Positions 48,701 to 60,586 are shown, numbered from the stretch's first letter. The stretch: 64,000 nt of DNA from Plazaster borealis (GCA_021014325.1 CM037463.1:2046001-2110000); one strand, 5' to 3'. Notes: generated by a model not told the origin, from the letters alone. Made by a program: numbers and translations.

Positions 48701-51133
48701 GAATTGAAATGGACAAGTAGGGAGGGATGAAGAAGGCAACGAAGCCTGTAACAAACAGGAGCGACAACTGTTACCATTTTAGCCATAATCCCGTGAGTTG
48801 CATGTTATTCTATTATTCCTCATGCGTTGTGTCCGTCTACTGTTGTCTAAAGTGAGTATCAGATTTACAGGCAGATGGCGGGGTAACTGCTTCAGGGCAC
48901 ATTTGGGATAAGAGGAAGGTTACCGAAATCGCTCGAGCCAGGCCGTGTTCAACAGCTCTCAACCTCCGGGTGTTGGGCACCGTAGCGGCATCTGTATGTA
49001 GTCTGTAGTCTCAAGCAGGAAGCCGAGGAAGACCATCTTGCCGACTGCTTTTTCCGGAGTCTTTTGGAGAGAGAGGGAGAGGAAGAGAGGGGGTATTAGA
49101 ACCAACCCTTTCCGTCCATTTCCTCCCAAAGACAATCATCTGAAATAAGTCTCATTAAACATTTACAGGTGTTTTGAGTTGTGATTATGTGGAGAAGGAG
49201 TCCCCCGTTATCAATGGCGAAAATTGTATGAGTCTTTTATTATGGAAATAGGTTCATATCATTCTATGTCATGATGGGTTATTTTTGGCGTAATTCCAAA
49301 ACAAAATGTATTTATTTCGCCAGAGAGTGTTGTTGACATGGATGGAGATTGTGTGTATTTCTATTGGGAATGAAGAAGAACGGTTTCGGCTGGACGCACA
49401 AAGGTGACATGATACTATACAACAAATAAAATAAAAACATTCGTGTATGGTTATAAATCATTAAACAACATGAAAAATACACCAATTTAATAAATAAAAT
49501 AAACAAATAAATCAATTGGGCTACACGATATTATACCATTCTAAACATAATGTTTGCCTAATTCCGTTCTCCATTTTATTCAACATTCACTTCGACAAAG
49601 GAATATTCAGAATGATAACATACATACATCACGTCACGAATTGTAAGTCAGGGACCAATTTTATATACTTCAAGAACAAGGTTCCCAAAACAGTTTTGTA
49701 AACAACAAAATAGGCTACATCCAGAATATAATAATAGTTTTTGTAACTGGTTTCCCGCTCATGTTTCCCTCATGTGTTAAGTAAAAATATAATGTTCTGC
49801 TTTAAGCAGCCACACAAAAACCTCTAACTATCACCAGGCATAATGTTACTTTCAATGGGTGTTGGTTTTTGAACGGCGGCAAAAATGATTATCTCTTTGA
49901 AAAGCCAACAACACTATAACATCCCGCACAAAATAGTCTGTTCTCTTTCATACTCCATCCACTGCAATTGAAGCTGGTTGTGTGTGTCTGTAACAATATT
50001 ATACCAAAGAGAACTTCAACACTGTTCAATGCCATAGATGGTACATCACAAAGCAATCGAGGCCTGGATTTTTCATGGGGGGATTGCTATGATTGCACGG
50101 TATGCAAAGTGCAACCAACCCTGGCCCCAGACATCCAAACCACAATATGCAGAATCCTCTGACGGTGTGGCATGGTTTTTCTTTCTTCTACTGTTCAATG
50201 GATATTGCATAAATTGAACCGTTTTGCCTCGGGCAGGTTTACCACTGTTAATGCTCTAACATTTGGCTCAGCTGAATTTCTCCATGTTACACTTTCTCAT
50301 TCGGGTTCAGTTTCACATCGCAGTCGTCGACCAAGTCAGTCTTTGTCTCTCGTCGTGTGACCTGCTGGGGGATGCTTTTCAGGGGGCGGTCCCTGTGTGG
50401 TGAGGGAGAAGGGGGTTGACTCATTCAGGCTCACACATGAACAAACGCACGGTGTGCTGGTGCACCTTGTTGGTCCATTAAAGAGTTAATAGACTGGTAG
50501 CATGGGAAACTAACCCAATGGATGGGTATAGAGACGTCAGTTACTTCGAGCACATCATAGCTTATTGTGCAACGATAGTTTTTCAATTTAAACTTTCTGG
50601 GAACAGGTTTTATAAACGACCACACGGTCTTACTTATTAGTCTTTTTAAACGCCATTCTGATGTCGAATTATAAACGCAATTTATTTGTATTTTTCTATT
50701 GTTTTAATAATAATCATTCGTGATCAAAATGGACTTTAGAATGGGCCAGGACGGGGGTTTCTCGGCTATAAATTGAGGCTTTACATTGTTTCAGCCCCCC
50801 CCCCCCCGCCCCGATTCTATATTTCTCCACTTGCACTGCCTTGCTCTGCAGCATAGCCTGGTATCGGTCATAATGGAATCACTCAGTACCATTGTACGTC
50901 CAGCAGGAAACGTTTTAGGCTGGCCGATGGAATATGAACTATCCACTGTATATTTAATAAAAAGGAAAATAAAATAAAAATAACAATAATCACCATCACG
51001 TAGAAAAACAAATAGGCCTAGCCTACCTGAAGAAGAGGAATTGATAAACCAGTTAAAATAATACACCTCTGTTAAAGTGAATGGAAACTATATGGAAAAA
51101 TTTATTTGTAAAGAATAAAAGTCACCAAAATCT

Positions 51134-51143
51134 TGATGGATGG
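51134..51143 (+). promoter_or_regulatory. Pbx-Hox1 composite site (TGATGGATGG)
   Basis: The 10-mer equals the core Pbx/Hox bipartite site of the vertebrate Hoxb1 autoregulatory element. It lies about 18.9 kb upstream of the Hox1 ATG. One exact match in a window this size is not statistically strong. Confidence 0.25.
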
Positions 51144-52000
51144 ACAAGATAGCGTGGAAGCTGCTTCCAAAGTCTCTTCCCGACCATGGTCGTCCTCGAT
51201 CCCAAAGGAATACAGTAGACAAAGGGTGCATCAACGCGAAGGACATGTTTCACCAGCCCGCCCCCGAGCACCGTGTACCGGACGAGATAGTGTTTTCACC
51301 CGTGGCAACTACCGGCTGATCGTTCGCTTCATGCCGCGGCTGGGTCAGCTGCGTCGGCTGGTACGGCATCTGCTGCGGTAAAAGCTAGAGATTGTTCGGA
51401 GGAAACGATTGATTTTGTGACTCGTTACTGTTACGGTGAATTCAACCAGAAAAAAAAAGAAGAAGACAGGATTAGGAATAGGGAAACTGAAATTAGGGAA
51501 ATTTAACTTTTTGATGGTTGGTTTTAAAGCTACTCCAATACACATAATTTTAAACCTTCTAATTATACGTTCAATTAAAATAACTGAGCTTTTCTGTAGT
51601 AAAATTCGGATGAATTTGTCGTTCTCTATAACTGTTACTAAAACAAACACATGATATTTGAATATTCTACTTCTGCCTGTTTCATGGTATGGCCGGAAGC
51701 TTCCGTAACTTGACCTTTTTTTCAATTCAACGAAGACAAACGAAGACACGCACCAACTCTCCTTCTGCTGGCCTCGACCCGTTCATTTGATATAGCGCCC
51801 TCATTGTTGAGAGTCGGCCACAGGGTGAAATTAATGAGGTTGTATCAATTTCACAGATACACTCTGTGGTTTTATGTCAAGGTAGAAATAATTGACACCG
51901 ATGAAGTGGATAAGGTATCCATGACTTTCAAGATGATACAAAGTAAAACAGAATGACATGAGCGAGGTTCTTTGTTTTGTTGCTAAGCCTAATTATTTTT

Positions 52001-52135
52001 CTCCGAGGTCCTCACGGCGTGAAACCGATCCTCGGAGTACCAGCTCCGGCACAGGTCTTACCCCTGTGGTAATCTAAGCCACTTTGGAGGAGCGTTGTCC
52101 CTTGTTCGGACGTCATACCGCCATCTGCGGACGCT
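52001..52135. other. Compact hairpin-rich GC patch, possible structured RNA or regulatory element
   Basis: Several perfect stems lie within 135 bp. CTCCGAGG (52001-52008) pairs with CCTCGGAG (52030-52037) and encloses the palindrome TCACGGCGTGA (52012-52022). CACAGG (52050-52055) pairs with CCTGTG (52063-52068). CCGC (52118-52121) pairs with GCGG (52127-52130). GC-rich against AT-rich flanks. It does not resemble 5S, SRP, RNase P or U snRNA cores that I know, and no long frame is open. Confidence 0.35.
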
Positions 52136-53639
52136 TTAGGGGTCCCAGGGTGGATGACTAACGCCATTTAGAGAGGTCTAAGCTTCGACTTATCCAAACC
52201 AAATGTGTAAACACGTGCCTGGGGGTGTATGATTTGAGTGGTGAGGGGTTTCAACACGGAGCAATGCGAAAAGAAACGGGGGGGGGGGGGGTTGGTGGAT
52301 GGAGACAAATCTTGTCTCATAACCACGGGTTGACAAACTCGTTGGTGTGTATGCTACAGTGACGCTATCGTACTTAGTTTCATTGAGAAGTGTTTTGTAA
52401 ATTACAGGATCCATCTCTTTAAATCCTGACTAACTTTATATGATCTATTTGTGTGTGCTTGCAAGGTTTGTGAAAAACATTGAATCAATCTTAATTTTAA
52501 TTTTACATTTGGTGTCAAGTATCGAACAACATTGATTATAGACTGTGTAAGTTGACATCGAAGCTTGACACCGGGCACTTTGCACAGAAGCTACAGCGTG
52601 TGTGGTGGAAATTGTTTTTAAAATAACTCGAATTGTGCTCAAGTTTGCATGAGTGTACGTCAAGGATCACGACGATCACCTTTTGTTTCATGGTCTTTAA
52701 GGGTTCAAAAGTAAAGCGGAAATTAAGGTTGACTATAAAATAAAATAAATTATCAAGAATTGCAAAATTCTTTATAATTTAAAACTAAGCTTTTATTTAT
52801 TTACACATATGCAAACTTGAGCAAGCTGCTACATATTGTAGTAGTACGGTACCCAAGCAGCTTGAAAATCTGGCCTGTTTTCAAAACCAAGACTTGGGCT
52901 TTGTCTCCAGCTAGGCTTCGTCCGCCCTGTTTGAAGCCTCATGCTGAAAACACACGTTTTCAAAATAACTGCCGGAGACCAAGCTGCGGCCATGATTTCC
53001 AAAACGGACTAAAACTTCGTTGACTCTACGTCAGGCAAAATCCATGCAACACAAGGTCTGTTTTCGTTCGCGCTAAATAATGAATCACTTAGCCCGATAT
53101 AAAATTATTATCCTACTTAGTTTTAAATGTAATAATTACACCAATACGTTTTTGAGGGTGGAAAAGAGAAGATGTGATACAAAATTAAAAATCACACAAA
53201 ATTACACCCGCGTTAAATCTCCTGTTAGCTGATGGCTCAGAGATGCCCGAAAACACAATATTGTGACCTTTTCGTCGCGAGACTTACAACGGTATATTGC
53301 TGGTAAATCGGTCAACAAAGTAACACATTATTGTGAAGACGTTACTAAAATATCAGAATAAAAACACAAGAACATGACGAAGTGCAGACAATTACATATT
53401 GTCAAGATCGAATTTAAAAAGAAGAAGTTTTTAGCTACATCATTGAAGAGGACTTTCAAAAGAAGATATTCCTGTTAATACTTCTGCTTAGACACAAATC
53501 AACATTTGTCATACATCGTATGTGTATTTTTTTCTTTTAATGAACGATTATTTTTTTTCAAGGAGTACGGGTCCTTGACATTCGCTTCATCAATGGCACT
53601 TTTGTTTCTTCATAAGTCTTAAGAATATTTCAAGTATAG

Positions 53640-53860
53640 GTCTGTTCAGGATAATGTTAGTTCTTACTGGTCTGGGATTGGTTTCGAGTACGGGACAACT
53701 GGAGGATGATTGGCGCGTCTAGCGAGTGAAGTGCCGCCTGGCCTGCATCACAATTCACCCATCAGAGCCTGCCGACGCATCACGCTCAGATTAGCCCCTC
53801 TAATGAGCTATCCGTATGCGATACATGATACACTCCTTTGCCACTTTGTCATGTCTCTAG
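53640..53860. promoter_or_regulatory. GC-rich patch with paired homeodomain cores
   Basis: Contains GATTAGCCCCTCTAATGAG, in which ATTAG (53790-53794) and CTAAT (53800-53804) form an inverted pair 5 bp apart, plus gaggatgattggcgcg and cacccatcagagcc. Paired TAAT cores are typical homeodomain targets. Inferred regulatory candidate. Confidence 0.3.
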
Positions 53861-54477
53861 CGTATGGAAAGGCCAACCAACTGTGATTGTCTAAGATCAA
53901 AACAAATAAACGGTTGAGATTTGAAGAAGATGGGTATTTTTTGCTCGGTGTCTACTAAACGCAATGCGTGGAATCTTCTAGGCTGATTGCAAATGGCGTC
54001 AACTGCAGCAGCCATGTTGAAACTGTTGCATCAATGGATAGTGTTGACGTAAACTTTAGTTTTGTGATCATCCACCAACATTTTTCCCTCAGCTTATTTT
54101 CTTTTGTAACATAAATTGTTTGTTTTTTAACTCGAACGATTCCATCTGCTGACGTGTAATCGAGTTTTTTCATTCGCTTGTTTCCAACGACTGATTGTAC
54201 TGGTTTACGCAAGATATGCACCTAGTGATTGTTCCTGCCTTTCATAAGCATTATGAAATATAATAATAATAATATTATGAAACAGTTTATTATCTTAGTG
54301 AGAACAATTAACGAGCACGTTCACGTTCATGTGGTAATGCGATGTCATGATGCGCTGTGGGCATGATAGTTGATCCAGGTGTGACATCGGTTCTAATATT
54401 CTGCTCACTGACGCAGTTAAAAGGCACCCCCGTAGACCAGGGCCAAATTTCATAGAGCTGCTTTAGCAGAAAATATT

Positions 54478-54848
54478 GCTTAAAGGCACTGAACACGTCT
54501 GGAAATTGTCAAAGACCAGTGTTCTCACTTGGTGTATCCCAACATATGCATAAAATAACAAGCCTGTGAAAATTTGGGCTCAATTGGTCATCGAAGTTGC
54601 AAGAAAATGATGAAAGAAAAAACACCCTTGTTGTACAATTGTGTGCTTTCAGATAGGAATAAAAACTTCTTGCAAGAAGTTTGTATTATTTTAGTGAGAA
54701 ATTACCTCTTTCTCAAAAACTACGTTACTTCAGAGGGAGTCGTTTCCTACAATGTTTTATACTATCAACAGCTCTCCGTTGCTTGTTACCAAGTAATTTT
54801 TATGCTAATATTTGTTTTGAGTCATTACCAAACGTGTACGATACCTAT
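54478..54848 (+). mobile_element. TTAA-type MITE, family A, nested (plus)
   Basis: Starts gcttaaaggcactgaacacg and ends ccaaacgtgtacgataccta. Very similar to the copy at 35792-36163, including the central aaaacttcttgcaagaagtt palindrome. Inserted in a family D element. Confidence 0.88.
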
Positions 54849-54977
54849 AACACTTTTCTGCTGAGCAGAAATGAGCATGACACCATTCACAAATTGTACA
54901 TGTGACATGGTAGTTTGGCTGGTAACCTTATTCTGGTAAGCATCGTAATTTTGCTAGGCCTCTCTTCTATTTGTGCT

Positions 54978-55293
54978 TAAAGGTATTGTACACGTTTGGT
55001 AATGACTCAAAACAAATATTAGCATAAAAAGTTACTTGGTAACAAGCAACTGAGAGCTGTTGATAGTATAAAACATTGTAGGAAACGACTCCCTATGAAG
55101 TAACGTAGTTTTTGAGAAAGAGGTCATTTCTCCCAAAAACAATAACAACAAGGGTGTTTTTTCTTTCATCATTTTCTTGCAACTTCGATGACCAATTGAG
55201 CCCAAATTTTCACAGGCTTGTTATTTTATGCATAATACACCAAGTGAGAATACTGGTCTGTGGCAATTTCCAACCGTGTACAATGCCTTTAAG
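54978..55293 (-). mobile_element. TTAA-type MITE, family A, nested (minus)
   Basis: Reverse orientation: starts ttaaaggtattgtacacgtt, ends gtgtacaatgcctttaa. It lacks the central palindromic segment of the neighbouring copy (a shorter, deleted form). With the plus-strand copy 130 bp away it makes a large inverted repeat. Confidence 0.88.
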
Positions 55294-55315
55294 CAGCTCT
55301 ATGAAATTGGGCCCA

Positions 55316-56347
55316 GGTGGAATCAAAACTTACATTAATAAGTTAAACAAACAATATTTATTATAAATTTGATAGAACTCCGTCTGGGATAGTTTGAGCG
55401 ATTTGAGGGTTTCTGTAGTTGATCTTAAAGATGACAGGTCCGAGTACTGGCCGAATCGACAGGAACATTTAGACTTTATTTTTAAATATCTATTTTTAGA
55501 GCTTCGGGAAGGTTTCCTATAAGGTATTGCACGATAACAATTTTTTTTTTTAAATTTTTTCTTTTTAATATTTCGGCGAAAATCGGGCCATGCATCTTTA
55601 AACGCAATTTTAGAGCCGCCTTCTTACCCCTTCAATGTGACAAAGTCGAGACAGGTCGGTCACCCCCCCCCCCCCGAATATCATTTCAGCATCCTCTTTT
55701 CTAATGCATATTAAACACAACAAAGATGCCCAAAATAGTATTAAGGCCTGAACATTATTTGCCCCTTCAAACGTAAAATCGTAAGATATGGACTAGATAC
55801 AAGTCTATTTATCACCAAAACTTAGTAGTGAAATTCTTTAGAGATTAACATTACTGTTAACGGTCACCGATCGTAGAACCCGATCGTGCATGAATGAAGT
55901 CTAATGCCTATTCTGAATGTTCTAGGACGTGTGATCGCGCATGCGCTCGCGTCTCGGTCCGAATGTTCCTATAATTTCATTCAAGAGATTGCTCATCATT
56001 GCACATTTTTGTTTTTGTCCAATGATTAGCAAAAAATTCCTTGAAATTGTCTACTTAGCTCAAATTGATTTCATAAATTAAACCCAGTCATTTTTTCGGC
56101 ATCAGTTCTGAAGTCAATGATAATATCATAAACACGTGTTTAAATGGATATAAAGGTGTGGAATTGGCAACAATATGGTTTCTAGGTTATCAAAGCAGTT
56201 CATTTGTGATAATATAAATACAAAAGCTGATTATGATTGTCTTCATTTATGTATTAGTATTATTGAAGTGTTTACCGAAACAAGTGCATTTTGGAACGAC
56301 TGTGTGATATTGATGACAAACTAATAAATGTACTTCAAACATGCTTT
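55316..56347. other. Intergenic DNA, nothing recognised
   Basis: Includes a C run (55664-55674) and T-rich tracts (55540-55570). No coding or RNA gene seen. Confidence 0.45.
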
Positions 56348-56420
56348 GGGGTTGATTACTAAAAATTAACCCCGAATCCTTTAAATCTCCATGGTAAATT
56401 TTACCATGGATATTTAAAGG
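56348..56420. repeat. Two adjacent near-perfect palindromes
   Basis: GGGGTTGATT...AATTAACCCC (56348-56373) is followed after 4 bp by a 43 bp palindrome (56378-56420), CCTTTAAATCTCCATGG... mirrored as CCATGGATATTTAAAGG, with only one mismatched pair and a short AT centre. The ends CCTTTAAA/TTTAAAGG recall the termini of the TTAA-type MITEs, so this may be a minimal deletion product. Confidence 0.8.
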
Positions 56421-56597
56421 CTATGGCTGATTTGTATTGACTCGTGAGCCGCGTCCAACTCGAGCGACTTCGGTTGTGGCTTTTGGCTGTACCGGCAATG
56501 TTGATGATAGGACAAAACAAATTAATTAATTATAATTCGGTCATAAAATTAGTGAGCTATCAAATAATGTATTTTTTGATTAATTTATTTTTATTTT

Positions 56598-56948
56598 TAT
56601 GAGAGATCGCCTAACATCACAAGGCCGGATGGCCACTTCAAGGTGAGGGCTACACTTAACTGATTTGGGCTGTCGACTCAAATCAACTGTCACCAGGGGC
56701 ACGTTGCCACCTAATCCTGGGGCTGAAACAGGGTTACCCCCTTCACAGTCTGTAAGGAAGTAGGCATGGGTATCATCCACTAGGAGCCTGACTGGTAGAG
56801 CAGAATGCACCACCTTCCCCACTTTTTACGAAGCAATTATGGTTAAGTGCCTTGCTCAAGGGCACAAGTGTCATGAGTGGGATTCGAACCTTCACTCTGC
56901 TGCTGACAACACCGGAGCTTGGGTCAGTCGGCCACGACACGCCACAAC
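56598..56948 (-). mobile_element. tRNA-Leu-derived SINE, second type (minus strand)
   Basis: On the minus strand the head reads ttgtggcgtgtcgtggccga, ccaagctccggtg, gagtgaaggttcgaatccc (B box) and tgacacttgtgcccttgagc, like the SINE at 38226 but with a deletion in the D/anticodon region. The body and tail (tagtggatgatacccatgcc, ccagtcaggctcc, gtggccatccggccttgtga) are different, so it is a distinct family sharing the head. Confidence 0.75.
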
Positions 56949-59900
56949 AGGTCAACGAATGGCCTCAATGTTTGGCTAAGTGAAAAGCTTTGACCGGTGT
57001 TTTGGCATTTTCAACGTACAATGATACGAATTAGATTTACTATTAAAAGTATTGTTAGTAGCAGATGTATTTTTTCAAATTATTATGTTGTTGTTGTTCA
57101 GGATGCAATGAAAAAGTCTTCGCATTACTACTTTCAAAATAATTAATACCACAAACTAAACCAGTGTGTCCATTGTCTATGTTGTGGTTAATAAGTAACT
57201 CATTAATGCTCTTTCCGTCAATAGAAATTAATAATGTCGTGCTTACAAATCATCCTACCATGTTGTAAAAACTGAGAACTTACAAAACAAAAATGTTGAT
57301 GTAATTACCAGCGTTTTATTATTATTGTTTATAATTAAATGTGGTTTAATTCCGGAGCTAACACGAACAAGCACTTTTAAAAGCAGGTTCACTGAACATC
57401 GTCTCTTGGTTTGTTATCCGTTGTCTGTAGATGAGATCCAGTGCAGATAGATCGCCCATGCACAATCTCAGTAACATGTCTCTGCCACATGGAAAAGGTG
57501 TTAGGAGTAATCCTGCTTGTTTTTCCCCATCATTGGGTGTAATGATAGACTAGAACTGCATAATAATACCAAAACATTGGGAAGCCAACGGCTGGTGTGT
57601 GTCTGCCACTCACAACCGAGCTTGCTCTGTTTCAGCAATGTTGATTACTGCGTTGTTTGTGACGCAGCAAACAGCCGCTGAAAACTCTCCTGGGAGACTA
57701 GTCTGGGGTCGGTGGAGCGGTGTGTCTCCCGTATTGGGTTATATGACCACGAAGGCGTAGAACCGTCAAATTACAGTCACGCGATCATTTCCTTCACTAA
57801 CGCACAAACTGCCTTCTTATTCTTGCAGTTGTACTTTTTTCTGAATTCGTGCGTTTGGCTGAGTTTTGACAAACAAGAGTTTTCAACCCGAATATAACCA
57901 CAAAAAAGAGAGAAAACTTTTGGTCGTGATAACACAATTTAAGCCTATGTATTTAACAATACAATCTCCGATTGGCTTATTTAAAACCAAAAAACCCAAA
58001 CCCCAAACAAACAAACAAACACACAACCCCCAACAAAACAAAACAAAACAACAAAGCAAACAAAACAGAAACAAAACACAATAATAAACGTTTATCAAAC
58101 AAAACAAATAACTCACTTGATTGACAAACAGCTCTTTATCAAACGATGATCTTATCCAAGGATCGTTTTCAAGGCGGGACCAAGATGGTTGACAAGGGGA
58201 TACAAGGAAAAGGTTAAGGTACTTTACAGTTGGTAATGGCTGGTGATGGCTGGGGGGGGGGGGTCAGAGGTGTCGGGGGATTGGGGAGGGCAAGGAACTC
58301 GCCATCCTTTGATCAACAACCCATGATGGGACCTCTGCTCATTCACACGTAGAGCAGTCCCCACGAGATGCTGCCTGTGCCATCTCACCGATGATCACAG
58401 GGTGAACCCCGGCGTGACCGCTTCTGATACGCAGCCGTGAATAATACCCCCCCCCCCCTCGTTTCACTCCTTCAATCGCTACGAGTCTTTCTCCCCCTTG
58501 CTGTTCGTTTTGTGGACCTCGCTGGGGTGGACTTGAAGAGGCAAAATAATTGGTCATAAATGCGTTTAGGCTCAGTTGGTCTCCCTTTATGGTGAAATTG
58601 AGCGCATAGGCCTATACCGGTACTTGCTGAACTAGGTTGTCAAATCGTTCTACGTACACCATCATGAGCGGTTGTTGACAGCCGAAAATACAAAGGCTTG
58701 CCGTAAGGGCGGTTTGAATTTTTTTTTTTTTTACCCCCCCCCGGTAGTGAGAGATCTTAATTGTAAATGATTAATATATAAATTATTTCAAGTTGTTAGT
58801 ACAACTGTATGTGGGGGGGGGGGAAATTACGTCTTTTCTACAAAATCAAACTTTTGATTATTATTGTGTGAAATGAGTCGAACAAAATGGAAGTGTTTTC
58901 ATGAAAGGTTGGATCTCAGTAAAGTACTAAACAATATTATCCGTATACAAGCTTACTTTGCTTTTTGGTATTAAATGTATTCGACAAATTGAGGACTATG
59001 TTGCTATTTCAGTATTTTTTGGGTAAAAAAAAAACGCATTCAGTTTTGAAATTTATTTTTAATGTCATCTATCGTTATAATAAAGTTGACATGTAGATTC
59101 GTCAATGTTAACAATTGATAAAGGTCCATGAAAAGCGCTTTGTTACTCGTTACAGACGTGGTTTGTGGAGTGACTTTATTCACGGAAATTTGTTAGTGAT
59201 TCTGTGGGAACCATGAGCAAGCGAACTATTTAATTTGCAGAAGGAGAGAGGGTAGAGGGAGAAAAGGGTATTACTCCCAGATTTGAAATTGAAATGAGGC
59301 CTTTTTTCCCCGGGGACACCCGGTTTTTCTTTTGAAATCGGTTCGAGTCAAACATGTCCGTGATTCGGTAGAGGGAAGGCTCTTGAGCGGCTGTCAAGCC
59401 TGCCGTCTGACGGACGCCAGACACCGGGCAATAAGCTCAATGGTTCCGCTACGCATCGCTGCTCGCCTGTGACAATTTCATTATCCCCAATCTCCGATTT
59501 ATGCATTGAAATTGTTATTTTCAAACCTGCTGTTCCGTCAGTTATTCATATTGTCCTCCCCACACTTAAATAAATCTCAAAATTCGATTTTGTGGTCAAG
59601 GAACTGAAGTGGTGCTTTTATAATAAGGTTGTTTAAAATAAATGTATAATGTATGGCTGCCGTCGGTGACAGCGTTACACATACCCCGTGTAAACTATGA
59701 TTGCTTATGTGTGCAGATTTGGAAATAAAAACCCTTTATGCGGTATCGGTATTCTCATTTGTTTACGAGGAAACTAACCATAGTGACCAGAATTGGACTA
59801 TATTCTAAACTGTTGTCCTACTATTATTTTTCATCTCACTCAAAAATAAATTAATTTGTTTTAAAGCTCACGCCGAGATTTTTTTAAAGATTAATTTAAG

Positions 59901-60070
59901 TTTTAATTTAGTAACGTCATGATAAATATGTTAACATTAATTCTAGAATTTTTAGAGAAATTCTATCATTTAAAAAATACAATAACTTGAAACTTAATAA
60001 AATACACCACATGCCATTTTCATTATTTCCACTTGCTCGATAAACGACTCTTCTAGTTAAGATCAATCAC
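56949..60070. other. Intergenic DNA with simple repeats
   Basis: Contains a CAAA tract (57982-58081), poly-G (58251-58263), poly-C (58448-58458), and a stem AAACGAT...ATCGTTT (58143-58173). A GC-richer patch at about 59220-59480 holds ctgtcaagcctgccgtctga and GATTTATGC. No gene recognised. Confidence 0.45.
57982..58081. repeat. CAAA-rich simple repeat
   Basis: AAACAAACAAACAAACACAC followed by AAAACAAAACAAAACAACAA. Low complexity; the open frames across it are artefacts. Confidence 0.85.
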
Positions 60071-60175
60071 CAAACAACAACAACAATAACAACAACAACA
60101 ACAACAACAACAGTAACAATAACGATAACAATAACAACAACAACAATAAAAATAACAACAATAACATCAACAAAG
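60071..60175. repeat. (AAC)n/(AAT) microsatellite
   Basis: AAC triplets interrupted by AAT, AGT and GAT over about 105 bp. Confidence 0.9.
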
Positions 60176-60235
60176 TTGTAGTTAGTCCAGCTGATTACTT
60201 AAACTATCAAGGTATCTCAGCAATATAATCTTCAA

Positions 60236-60586
60236 TTAAAGGTATTGTACATTTTTGGAAACAGGTCAAAATCAGTGTCCACATTTTGTGGGATTCAACA
60301 TATGCATGAACAAACAAACCTGTGAAAGTTTGAGCTCAATTGGTCATCGAAGCCACGAGAAAATAGTGAAAAGAGACCTTATGTGTTTTCTGTTTTTTCA
60401 AACATCGAGTTTTTATCGCGCGTGATAAAAATTATTGTTTTACTCATTTCTCAGAAACGATAGCATTTTAGGCAGAATTGCTTTAAAATCCTTTCTACCA
60501 TTACTTACTTTAAATCATGTAAGTAATGTGTGAATCTGTGAACATTTGTGTTTTTCGATCTTACCAATAGTGTACAGGGCTTTAAA
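60236..60586 (+). mobile_element. TTAA-type MITE, diverged family A relative
   Basis: Starts ttaaaggtattgtacatttt and ends ccaatagtgtacagggcttt. It shares catatgcat, aacctgtgaaagtttgagct and caattggtcatcgaagcc with family A, but its second half differs, with its own palindrome gagtttttatcgcgcgtgataaaaa (about 60407-60431). Confidence 0.75.

Larger units (their letters stand above)
45093..52000. other. Long upstream intergenic stretch, no coding exon recognised
   Basis: Contains a CCAAT-bearing tandem motif (46527 and 46591), GC-richer patches at about 48390-48800 and 48860-49100, a C run (50797-50807), and a TGATGGATGG site (51134-51143). Open frames up to 134 codons (51345-51749) have no recognisable domain. 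No homeobox is present. Confidence 0.5.
54439..55315 (+). mobile_element. MITE family D carrying two nested family A MITEs
   Basis: Outer ends ggccaaatttcatagagctg (about 54441) and cagctctatgaaattgggcc (to about 55313) are inverted repeats. The D body is seen in three pieces: gctttagcagaaaatattgc before the first insert, cacttttctgctgagcagaa...tgtgctta between inserts, and agcagctct after the second. Two TTAA-type family A copies in opposite orientation are inserted in it. Confidence 0.82.
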
